Shown piece after piece: positions 1-5,386 of a stretch of 8,979 nt of DNA. The notes beneath the pieces were generated by a model. That model saw only the letters and a program-made list of their open reading frames with translations. It had not been told where the DNA came from and made no database searches. How positions within the stretch are numbered: position 1 is the first letter of the stretch; every line of letters starts with the position of its first letter. A program made the position numbers and the translations under genes. The DNA is from Halobacteriales archaeon (GTDB lineage Archaea; Halobacteriota; Halobacteria; Halobacteriales; SKSH01): positions 1-8,979 of the forward strand of contig SKSH01000216.1 in assembly GCA_007118075.1 (NCBI GenBank), read 5' to 3'.

Positions 1-2
1 AG

Positions 3-437
3 CCCGGCGACTTCTCGAACCTCCCTGCCGGTGAGGTGTTCATCAGTCCAGAAGGAGCAGACGGTCGAGTGGTGATCGATGGAACCATGCGACCGTACGG
101 ATTGCTCGACGACCCTATCGAGTTGATCATCGAGGATGGACTTGTCACCAGTATCTCCGATGAAGCAGTACGCGAGACCGTGGAGCGAGCTGCCGAATCG
201 GTCGGTGATGCCGCGTACAATGTTGCAGAACTAGGTATCGGCACGAACGTCGGAGTGAACGAGCTGGTCGGCTCAGTGCTATTGGACGAGAAGGCGGCCG
301 GTACCATCCATATCGCCATCGGTGATGATGCGGGCATTGGCGGTGACGTCGAAGCACCGATCCATCTCGATGGGGTAATCAGAGATCCATCACTCGAAGC
401 CGACGGTAGACCGGTCGTCCTACCAACACCCCGGTGA
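3..437 (+). CDS. Aminopeptidase, AmpS/M29 (aminopeptidase T-like) family, C-terminal part, truncated by window start
   Basis: Only the last 144 codons are present; the frame is open to the window edge. The fragment begins PGDFSNLPAGEVF, which is internal family sequence, so the in-frame GTG at 36 is an internal valine and not the start. The family (COG2309) comprises cytoplasmic metallo-exopeptidases that remove N-terminal residues; related NicX proteins are iron dioxygenases, so the exact reaction is uncertain. Candidate metal ligands are visible in family order: Glu of NLPAGE (33-35), Glu of AELGIGTN (228-230), His of GTIHIAIG (309-311), and His and Asp of HLDGVI (363-365, 369-371). This matches the E, E, H, H-x-D pattern of aminopeptidase T, so the active site looks intact. 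A 40-base gap separates it from the zinc-ribbon gene downstream. Family assignment is confident; substrate is unknown. Confidence 0.85.
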   Translation, partial: PGDFSNLPAGEVFISPEGADGRVVIDGTMRPYGLLDDPIELIIEDGLVTSISDEAVRETVERAAESVGDAAYNVAELGIGTNVGVNELVGSVLLDEKAAGTIHIAIGDDAGIGGDVEAPIHLDGVIRDPSLEADGRPVVLPTPR

Positions 438-477
438 TTGGAAGGACGTTTACGCCTCCACCGGTTATGGCCAAACA

Positions 478-1131
478 ATGATCGAGTCGGGCGACCAGGT
501 CGGCGTCACCTGCCCAGCTTGCTCGCCGAACCACGAGACGATTCACGAGGTCCTCTCACCTGGTGGTCAGGCGACGGTTCGGTGCGGTGAATGCGGACAT
601 GTCCATACGTCGACTGCCGAAGACTCACCGACGGTGCGGGCGGTTCGCACCATTGTCTCTCAGGATGGTGAATCGGTCTCGGCGACGATGGATCTCCCGG
701 ATGAGGCGATTTTGGAGGTGGGTGATCGATTCGTTGTGGATACTGAGGAGGCGGTTTACAGCGTCGAGCTCACCGATATTGAGGATCAGTCTGGCGGTCG
801 ACATGAACGCCATCGTGCCGGAGAGATTGAGACGCTCTGGACCAGGGATATCGGCAACGTCTCGGTGAACGTCACAGTCAATCCTGCTCGTGGTGGCGGA
901 GGATCCTCATGGTCTGCCAGGCAGCAGCTTCCCGGAGATGAGACGGTCTCGGTCGGTGATGAGTTCAGAATTGATGGTACCGTCGTTCGGGTGACTGGAT
1001 TATTGCTTCGAGAAACGACCACACCGGACGGTGTTCGGACCCTCGATACTGTGGGCGATGAATCGATGGCCATGGATCTTGAGCGAATCTATGCTCGACC
1101 AGCTCATCCCGTCAGGCGAGACCCCTGGTAG
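478..1131 (+). CDS. HVO_0476-family zinc-ribbon protein, function unknown
   Basis: This 217-residue acidic protein has an N-terminal zinc ribbon, CPAC (Cys12, Cys15) and CGEC (Cys36, Cys39), in the context EVLSPGGQATVRCGECGH. A beta-rich remainder follows, with two similar segments of the type VGDRFVVD (about residues 82-89) and VGDEFRIDG (about 158-166). I recognise the family from memory as the haloarchaeal HVO_0476 family; no function is established that I know of. A glycine-rich loop GGGGSS lies near residues 138-143. The ATG at 478 is chosen because the family begins shortly before the CPxC pair. No Shine-Dalgarno site is visible; a weak TATA-like TTTACG near 449-454 would suit a leaderless transcript. 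The stop lies 2 bases before pcm, implying co-expression with the methyltransferases. It could be an RNA- or protein-binding accessory factor, but that is speculation. Confidence 0.8.
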   Translation: MIESGDQVGVTCPACSPNHETIHEVLSPGGQATVRCGECGHVHTSTAEDSPTVRAVRTIVSQDGESVSATMDLPDEAILEVGDRFVVDTEEAVYSVELTDIEDQSGGRHERHRAGEIETLWTRDIGNVSVNVTVNPARGGGGSSWSARQQLPGDETVSVGDEFRIDGTVVRVTGLLLRETTTPDGVRTLDTVGDESMAMDLERIYARPAHPVRRDPW

Positions 1132-1133
1132 GC

Positions 1134-1781
1134 ATGCCACCAGAGGACTTCGAGACAGCGCGACGTCTGATGGTGGACCGACTCGAGCGTCAGAAGTACT
1201 ATGATCGACGCACCACTGCAGATGCACTCCGGGCAGTCCCGAGACACGAGTTCGTTCCTGAAGACCAACGAACCGCAGCATATGATGATCGTCCACTCCC
1301 GATCGGCGACGGTCAGACGATCTCTGCACCACACATGGTCGCGATGATGGTTGACCTCCTCGAGCTACAACGTGGCGATCGAGTACTTGAGATCGGAACC
1401 GGATGTGGCTATCATGCGGCGGTGACTGCAGAGGTCGTCGGTTCAACGAACGTGTTCTCTGTCGAGGTGTCACCGGACCTTGCCACAAGCACGAGGGATC
1501 GATTGGACCGACTTGGTTATGGAGGGATTTCAATCCGGGTGGGTGATGGGGCTGCAGGCTGGGCAGAGCATGCGCCGTATGATGCGGCCTACTTCACCTG
1601 TGCAGTCTGCGACATCCCTGAAGCCGTGATCGCCCAGCTCTCCGACGGTGGCCGCGTGTTCGCACCGGTTGGCAGGTTCGAACAGGAACTGATCGAGGTG
1701 ATCATCGAGGATGGAGCGATCGTGGATAGACGATCACACGGTGGTGTCCGATTCGTGCAGATTCGTTCAGATGATAGGTGA
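1134..1781 (+). CDS. pcm: Protein-L-isoaspartate O-methyltransferase (canonical copy)
   Basis: The enzyme transfers a methyl group from S-adenosylmethionine to the carboxyl of isoaspartate in aged proteins, starting their conversion back to aspartate (EC 2.1.1.77) in the cytoplasm. The 215-residue length is normal for the family. Visible motifs in order are VPRHEFVP (35-42), the substrate-site motif GDGQTISAPHM (58-68) with Ser64, AdoMet motif I VLEIGTGCGY (84-93), the acidic residue after motif I in SVEVS (Glu111), GDGAAGW (137-143), APYDAAYFTC (147-156), and the C-terminal GGVRFVQI. The usual VTAAA stretch reads FTCAV, with extra cysteines, but the fold motifs are intact. It starts 2 bases after the zinc-ribbon gene and ends beside a second Pcm-like gene, so a shared transcript is likely. 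No Shine-Dalgarno site is evident. Confidence 0.93.
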   Translation: MPPEDFETARRLMVDRLERQKYYDRRTTADALRAVPRHEFVPEDQRTAAYDDRPLPIGDGQTISAPHMVAMMVDLLELQRGDRVLEIGTGCGYHAAVTAEVVGSTNVFSVEVSPDLATSTRDRLDRLGYGGISIRVGDGAAGWAEHAPYDAAYFTCAVCDIPEAVIAQLSDGGRVFAPVGRFEQELIEVIIEDGAIVDRRSHGGVRFVQIRSDDR

Positions 1782-1822
1782 ACGGCGGGAAGTTCATTAC
1801 AATCCAGCCGAAGCAGACCCAT

Positions 1823-2554
1823 ATGGATCCGGCGGTACTGCGTGAGGATATGGTCGATAGCCTCGAGTCCGAGGCGAAGGGCCGTCTCACATGTGGTAAC
1901 CTCTCGGTGGCGATGCGAGAGGTACCCCGCCATCAATTCATCGACGGCCCACGTGCCTATGAGGATGTCCAACACGAGCTCCGGGGTAGTACAGTCCTCT
2001 CCCCGAGGTTGGTGGCGACGCTCTTTGAAGCGCTCGAGGTGAATTCAGGGGATTCAGTGCTGATCGTTGGTGCCGGAATCGGTTACACCGCTGCAGTAGC
2101 TGCCGAACTCAGTGAGGCAGCCGAGGTACACGCGATCGATATCGATCGGGAACTCGTAATCATCGCCCGACAGAACCTGGCTCGAGCTGGCTATCGGGAG
2201 GTGTTGGTCGACTGCCGAGATGGTGCGGTCGGTCTCACCGAATATGCACCGTACGATCGAATTCTCGTCGAGGCAGCCGCTGTCGAGCCTCCGCGGCCCC
2301 TGCTCGACCAGTTGGCACCGGATGGTAGGCTAGTCATACCTCTCGGTGTCCGCCCACAGCGGCTGGTTGCTTTCAATCCATTAGGGCCCCTCCGAGAGGG
2401 CCCATCGGTCAGATTCAAACCGTTGCTCGTCGAGGGAGAGCAAGCCGGTGCAATCGAGCGAAACCGGACCATGAGAGAGGATATCGAGCGAGCACAGACA
2501 GCCGATCGTACCCGTCCGGGGTGGGAACTCGAGTGGCTCGATTGGTCGGATTGA
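1823..2554 (+). CDS. Divergent protein-L-isoaspartate O-methyltransferase family paralogue
   Basis: This 243-residue class I methyltransferase follows pcm directly. I chose the ATG at 1823 because haloarchaeal relatives begin MDPAVLREDMVDSLE. A GTG at 1778, overlapping the pcm stop as GTGA, would add 15 residues that look unlike the family. Motifs: VPRHQF (34-39), motif I SVLIVGAGIGY (78-88), acidic AIDID (104-108), DCRDGAVGL (130-138), YAPYDRILVEAAA (141-153), DGRLVIPLG (167-175). The substrate motif GQTISAP of true Pcm is GSTVLSP here (55-61), so the conserved Gln and the key Ser position are changed. The C-terminus carries an extension ending GWELEWLDWSD, absent from the canonical copy. 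AdoMet binding looks intact, but isoaspartyl specificity is doubtful. It may act with the first copy or on another carboxyl substrate. Confidence 0.85.
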   Translation: MDPAVLREDMVDSLESEAKGRLTCGNLSVAMREVPRHQFIDGPRAYEDVQHELRGSTVLSPRLVATLFEALEVNSGDSVLIVGAGIGYTAAVAAELSEAAEVHAIDIDRELVIIARQNLARAGYREVLVDCRDGAVGLTEYAPYDRILVEAAAVEPPRPLLDQLAPDGRLVIPLGVRPQRLVAFNPLGPLREGPSVRFKPLLVEGEQAGAIERNRTMREDIERAQTADRTRPGWELEWLDWSD

Positions 2555-2582
2555 TTGGTGTGAGTGGGGTGAATCGACGATC

Positions 2583-2606
2583 AAGTATAAACGGGCGATT
2601 TAACCT
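2583..2606 (+). promoter_or_regulatory. Candidate promoter of the HTH/membrane-protein pair
   Basis: TATAAA at 2586-2591 and TTTAAC at 2599-2604 lie in the 76-base gap after the Pcm paralogue. The first would start transcription about 16 bases before the ATG at 2631; the second would give a nearly leaderless message. No Shine-Dalgarno site precedes the ATG, which fits either case. Position and composition fit an archaeal TATA box; the start site itself is inferred. Confidence 0.55.
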
Positions 2607-2612
2607 ACCATC

Positions 2613-2624
2613 GAACCTCGGTTC
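2613..2624. promoter_or_regulatory. Inverted repeat GAACC-TC-GGTTC, candidate operator
   Basis: A perfect 5-base inverted repeat with a 2-base centre sits between the candidate TATA boxes and the ATG of the winged-helix gene, close to the expected transcription start. A regulator binding here could block initiation, so autoregulation by the adjacent HTH protein is a natural hypothesis. The repeat is short and could be chance; no second copy was noticed in the window. Confidence 0.3.
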
Positions 2625-2630
2625 CGGTTG

Positions 2631-3011
2631 ATGGTCCGGGATCCATATGCCTCTGAGGACCCACCTGAGCCATCTGCGGTCCTCCAAGCACTCGCTGATG
2701 ACGATGCCCGGGAGATACTCCAGACCTTGACCGAGCCTATGACCGCTCAGGAGCTCCAGAACGAATGTGAGATCCCTGAATCGACACTTTACAGGAAACT
2801 AGATATGTTGACGTCCACCGACCTCTTGACCCAGCAGACACGAATCAGGCGGGATGGCCACCATGCGAACGAGTACGCGGTTGCCTTCTCAGCAATCACC
2901 GTGACGAGAGATACTGAAACAGGCTATCTCGGAGTCGATATCGTGGCGCCCGCACGGACCGCAGACGAACGCCTCGCGCAGCTATGGACGGAGGTGGGCA
3001 AGGAAGTATGA
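2631..3011 (+). CDS. Winged-helix transcriptional regulator (ArsR-like HTH)
   Basis: A 126-residue cytoplasmic DNA-binding protein. The N-terminal part fits a winged helix: helix 1 near VLQALADDDAREILQTL (17-33), helix 2 near TAQELQNEC (38-46), recognition helix near ESTLYRKLDML (50-60), and a wing around LLTQQTRIRRDGHHANEYAV (65-84). A short C-terminal beta segment and the helix ERLAQLWTEV follow, possibly for dimerisation. The ATG at 2631 is preferred over a TTG immediately before it. The stop overlaps the next ATG as ATGA, so translation is coupled to the membrane-protein gene. Such HTH plus DUF7521 pairs recur in haloarchaea, as I recall; the regulated genes and the signal are unknown. 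The regulator class is confident, the exact family less so. Confidence 0.85.
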   Translation: MVRDPYASEDPPEPSAVLQALADDDAREILQTLTEPMTAQELQNECEIPESTLYRKLDMLTSTDLLTQQTRIRRDGHHANEYAVAFSAITVTRDTETGYLGVDIVAPARTADERLAQLWTEVGKEV

Positions 3012-3319
3012 GCCCTCACGATCTTTTCGGTGACGTCGGAATCATCACTTTGGTGTCGCTGGTCAAGACGGGAATCCTCCTTCTCGGTGGCTTCGTGACC
3101 CTCATGTCATATCGAGCATACCGCCGGACGGAGGACCGCGGCCTGTTGCTACTCGCGGTTGGGTTTGGTATCATCACACTCGGAACATTCCTTGCTGGGG
3201 TGGTCTACAACGTTCTCGATGTCGAGCTCGCCGATGGGATTCTCCTCGAAGGCCTGCTCATCCTGGTTGGTTTCGCGGTCATCGCCTACTCCCTCCTCTC
3301 AAGACGACAGACAACTTGA
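3008..3319 (+). CDS. Small three-helix membrane protein, DUF7521-type
   Basis: A 103-residue protein with three predicted membrane helices, about residues 11-34, 45-67 and 77-97. A basic segment YRAYRRTEDR between helices 1 and 2 probably faces the cytoplasm, with the acidic linker DVELADG outside, giving an N-out, C-in topology by the positive-inside rule. The ATG at 3008 overlaps the regulator's stop by 4 bases and fits the family start; an in-frame upstream start at 2984 would add eight residues and lengthen the overlap. GGAGG at 2990-2994 lies 13 bases upstream, rather far for a ribosome site. The arrangement suggests a membrane partner or target of the adjacent regulator, perhaps sensing envelope state; that is inference. 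The DUF7521 match is from memory of its VGFGIITLGTFLAGV-like core. Confidence 0.8.
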   Translation: MSPHDLFGDVGIITLVSLVKTGILLLGGFVTLMSYRAYRRTEDRGLLLLAVGFGIITLGTFLAGVVYNVLDVELADGILLEGLLILVGFAVIAYSLLSRRQTT

Positions 3320-3352
3320 TCATAACCATTGTACGTCAATTTCCGGAGAAAG

Positions 3353-3425
3353 CGCCCGAAGCGGGATTTGAACCCGCGTCACGACCGTGACAGGGTCGTA
3401 TGATGGGCCACTACACCATTCGGGC
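3353..3425 (-). tRNA. tRNA-Asp (anticodon GTC)
   Basis: On the minus strand the 73 bases fold as a cloverleaf. The acceptor stem GCCCGAA (3425-3419) pairs with TTCGGGC (3360-3354), with discriminator G at 3353. The anticodon stem CGACC/GGTCG encloses the loop CTGTCAC, giving anticodon GTC. The T arm is GCGGG TTCAAAT CCCGC. No intron is present, and no CCA is encoded (AAG in plus-strand sequence at 3350-3352, where TGG would be needed). It is convergent with the DUF7521 gene, 33 bases away, and divergent from the RNA polymerase operon. Confidence 0.97.
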
Positions 3426-3431
3426 TCGACA

Positions 3432-3470
3432 GCAACCCAGCCTATCCTCAAGATGATATTAAGGCTTTCC
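3432..3470 (-). promoter_or_regulatory. Promoter of tRNA-Asp
   Basis: Read on the minus strand, TTAATATC (plus 3462-3455) lies 30-37 bases upstream of the mature tRNA 5' end, preceded by the purine-rich AAAGCC that could serve as the TFB recognition element. This spacing predicts a start a few bases before the tRNA, as expected for an archaeal tRNA promoter. It shares the 163-base intergenic region with the rpoH promoter. Confidence 0.6.
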
Positions 3471-3505
3471 AAAGGCCGGGGCGCATTCCGCTGGCAGGTC
3501 GCGTT

Positions 3506-3560
3506 GGCAAGGGTTAAGTATTGCCCCCATTAAACAAACCCAAGTATCCCGTGCCCGTCG
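3506..3560 (+). promoter_or_regulatory. Promoter region of the rpoH-rpoB2-rpoB1-rpoA1 operon
   Basis: Two TATA-like boxes are visible: TTAAGTA at 3514-3520, a common haloarchaeal form, and ATTAAAC at 3529-3535. They predict starts near 3543 or 3558, leaving a leader of about 30-46 bases before the ATG at 3589. The first box is flanked by a perfect inverted repeat, GGCAA (3506-3510) and TTGCC (3521-3525). Which box is used cannot be decided by eye. Confidence 0.55.
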
Positions 3561-3588
3561 CTTTTGCGTCGGCAGTACCACCCCACCC

Positions 3589-3816
3589 ATGGTCAACGTA
3601 CACGCCCACACGTTAGTACCGGAGCATCGCGTCATGGGCGAGGAGGAGCTCGAGGACCTCTTCGCCGAGTATCATATCGATCGGACGGATCTCCCAAAGA
3701 TCCGTGTATCCGACACCGCACTCCCTGAGGGGGCGGAGATCGGAGATGTCATCGAGATCACCCGAGACTCGCGGACAACCGACACCGCGTACGTCTACCG
3801 GCTAGTGATCGAGTGA
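3589..3816 (+). CDS. rpoH: DNA-directed RNA polymerase subunit H (RPB5-like)
   Basis: A 75-residue subunit corresponding to the C-terminal assembly domain of eukaryotic RPB5; in archaeal polymerase it binds the A'' part near the jaw. It shows the family signature HTLVPEHRVM near the N-terminus, then LEDLFAEYHIDRTDLPKIRVSD, EIGDVIEITRDSRT, and a final YVYRLVIE. Length is normal for archaea, which lack the eukaryotic N-terminal half. It is the first gene of the polymerase operon, preceded by a leader with no strong ribosome site. Its stop TGA overlaps the next ATG by one base (TGATG), suggesting translational coupling to rpoB2. Confidence 0.95.
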   Translation: MVNVHAHTLVPEHRVMGEEELEDLFAEYHIDRTDLPKIRVSDTALPEGAEIGDVIEITRDSRTTDTAYVYRLVIE

Positions 3817-5384
3817 TGAAGAACAATCATCGACGACTTCTGTCTCGGAACTTTTTCGCCGAAGAGCGACTCGCAGAACACCATTTCCGTTCATTCAACG
3901 GGTTCCTCGAGCGCGGCATGCAGGAGGTCGTCCACGAGAAGGGTCGTATTGATACCGATATCGGTGACAAGGAGGGTGAGGAGCCGGTGTGGATCGAGCT
4001 GGGAGAGGTCCGGATCGTAACTCCACGGGTGAGAGAGGCAGATGGGAGTGAAGAGCTGTTGTATCCACAGGAAGCCAGACTACGGAACATCACTTATTCT
4101 GCCCCGGTCTTCATGGAGATGAGCATCGTACAGGGCGATCCACACGAAGGGGAAGACCGAGTGGTTGACCATCAGGAGGTGAAGATCGGCCGCATGCCGA
4201 TCATGGTCGGATCATCCAAATGCAACATCGCTGATTTCAGTGATGCAGAACTCATCAATATCGGGGAGGATCCCGCAGATCCAGGCGGCTACTTCATCGT
4301 CAATGGGTCAGAACGCGTCCTAATGACGAGTGAGGATCTCGCTCCGAACAAAATTCTCTGTGAATACGACACGAAGTACGGCGATCGTGTTGAGATTGCC
4401 AAGACTTTTTCACAACGACGTGGCTACCGGGCATTGGTCCTTTGTGAGCGAACCAGGGATGGTCTCCTTGAGGTCAGCTTTCCGAGTGTCAGCGGATCGA
4501 TCAACTTCGTCACGCTTGTCAGAGCGCTCGGCCTCGAATCGGATGAGGAGATCGTCCACCGGGTATCGGACGATCCTGAGCTCGTGAAATACATGCTGGA
4601 GAACCTCGAGGCTGCCGAGGTCAACACTACCGAGGAGGCCATCGAGACCCTCGGTCAGCGGGTGGCAAGTGGCCAGGGGAAGAACTACCAGCTCAAGCGA
4701 GCGAACTACGTGATCGATCGTTACCTCCTCCCACATCTCCACGAGGATGAACTGGATGAGGAAGAGGTACGGATGAACAAAGCCCTGTATCTGTGCCGGA
4801 TGGCCGAGGCATGCTTCGAACTCGCCCTCGAGCGTCGAGAACCGGACGATAAGGATCACTACGCGAACAAGCGGCTCAAGGTGAGCGGTGATCTCATGCG
4901 AGATCTGTTCAGGACCGCGTTGAACAAACTGGCCAGGGACGTCAAGTATCAGCTTGAACGAGCACACATGCGTAATCGTCAATTGCAGGTATCGACCGTC
5001 GTCCGTTCAGACGTGCTCACTGAACGGTTGGAACACCCGATCGCGACCGGGAACTGGGTCGGCGGCCGAAGTGGTGTCAGCCAGTTGGTCGACCGGACCG
5101 ACCACATGGGGGTCTTGAGCCATCTCCGCCGGCTACGCAGCCCACTGTCTCGCAGTCAACCCCATTTCGAGGCTCGTGACCTTCACGCCACACAATGGGG
5201 TCGGATCTGTCCATCGGAAACTCCAGAGGGCCCGAACTGTGGGTTGGTGAAGAACTTCGCACAGTCCATGGAGCTCTCACAGCATGTCACTGATACGAAC
5301 GAGCTCAAACGCGAGCTCGCCAAGTTGGGTGTCGAGGGAGTCAGGCGGATCGAGGAACCCACCCAACCGTCGGAGGCTGATTGA
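3816..5384 (+). CDS. rpoB2: DNA-directed RNA polymerase subunit B'' (N-terminal half of B)
   Basis: A 522-residue protein equivalent to the N-terminal half of RPB2/bacterial beta: protrusion, lobe and fork regions that line the DNA channel. Conserved segments include FFAEERLAEHHFRSFN (13-28), GGYFIVNGSERVLM (157-170), FPSVSGSINFVTLVRALG (222-239), DDKDHYANKRLK (344-355), the fork region HPIATGNWVGGRSGVSQ (407-423), and RDLHATQWGRICPSETPEGP (454-473). I use the ATG at 3816; a GTG immediately before (3813) would add one codon. Length is typical of the split haloarchaeal subunit. It ends with a short acidic tail PTQPSEAD, where the unsplit B chain would continue into B'. The gap to rpoB1 is 2 bases. 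Confidence 0.97.
   Translation: MKNNHRRLLSRNFFAEERLAEHHFRSFNGFLERGMQEVVHEKGRIDTDIGDKEGEEPVWIELGEVRIVTPRVREADGSEELLYPQEARLRNITYSAPVFMEMSIVQGDPHEGEDRVVDHQEVKIGRMPIMVGSSKCNIADFSDAELINIGEDPADPGGYFIVNGSERVLMTSEDLAPNKILCEYDTKYGDRVEIAKTFSQRRGYRALVLCERTRDGLLEVSFPSVSGSINFVTLVRALGLESDEEIVHRVSDDPELVKYMLENLEAAEVNTTEEAIETLGQRVASGQGKNYQLKRANYVIDRYLLPHLHEDELDEEEVRMNKALYLCRMAEACFELALERREPDDKDHYANKRLKVSGDLMRDLFRTALNKLARDVKYQLERAHMRNRQLQVSTVVRSDVLTERLEHPIATGNWVGGRSGVSQLVDRTDHMGVLSHLRRLRSPLSRSQPHFEARDLHATQWGRICPSETPEGPNCGLVKNFAQSMELSQHVTDTNELKRELAKLGVEGVRRIEEPTQPSEAD
5372..5376 (+). promoter_or_regulatory. Shine-Dalgarno site GGAGG for rpoB1
   Basis: GGAGG lies inside the last codons of rpoB2, 10 bases before the ATG at 5387. 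It matches the 3' end of archaeal 16S rRNA and supports ATG 5387 over the TTG at 5381. It is the best-placed ribosome site I saw among the junctions in the window. Confidence 0.6.
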
Positions 5385-5386
5385 TT

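Noticed and set aside
126..140. Repeat ATCATCGAGGATGGA, also present near 1702-1716
   Set aside because: Both copies encode the common IIEDG stretch in unrelated proteins; chance and codon preference explain it.
1000..1533. Minus-strand open frame of 177 codons
   Set aside because: It is antisense to the zinc-ribbon gene end and pcm, has no domain, and has a basic Arg/Ser-rich composition unlike the acidic proteins here.
3463..3477. GGCTTT-CCA-AAGGCC hairpin as a terminator
   Set aside because: No T-run follows on either strand, one pair is a wobble, and it lies upstream of the tRNA promoter where no transcript is expected to end.
3556..3571. Two CGTCG copies in the rpoH leader
   Set aside because: They form a short direct repeat that cannot pair as a stem; too short to support a regulatory claim.
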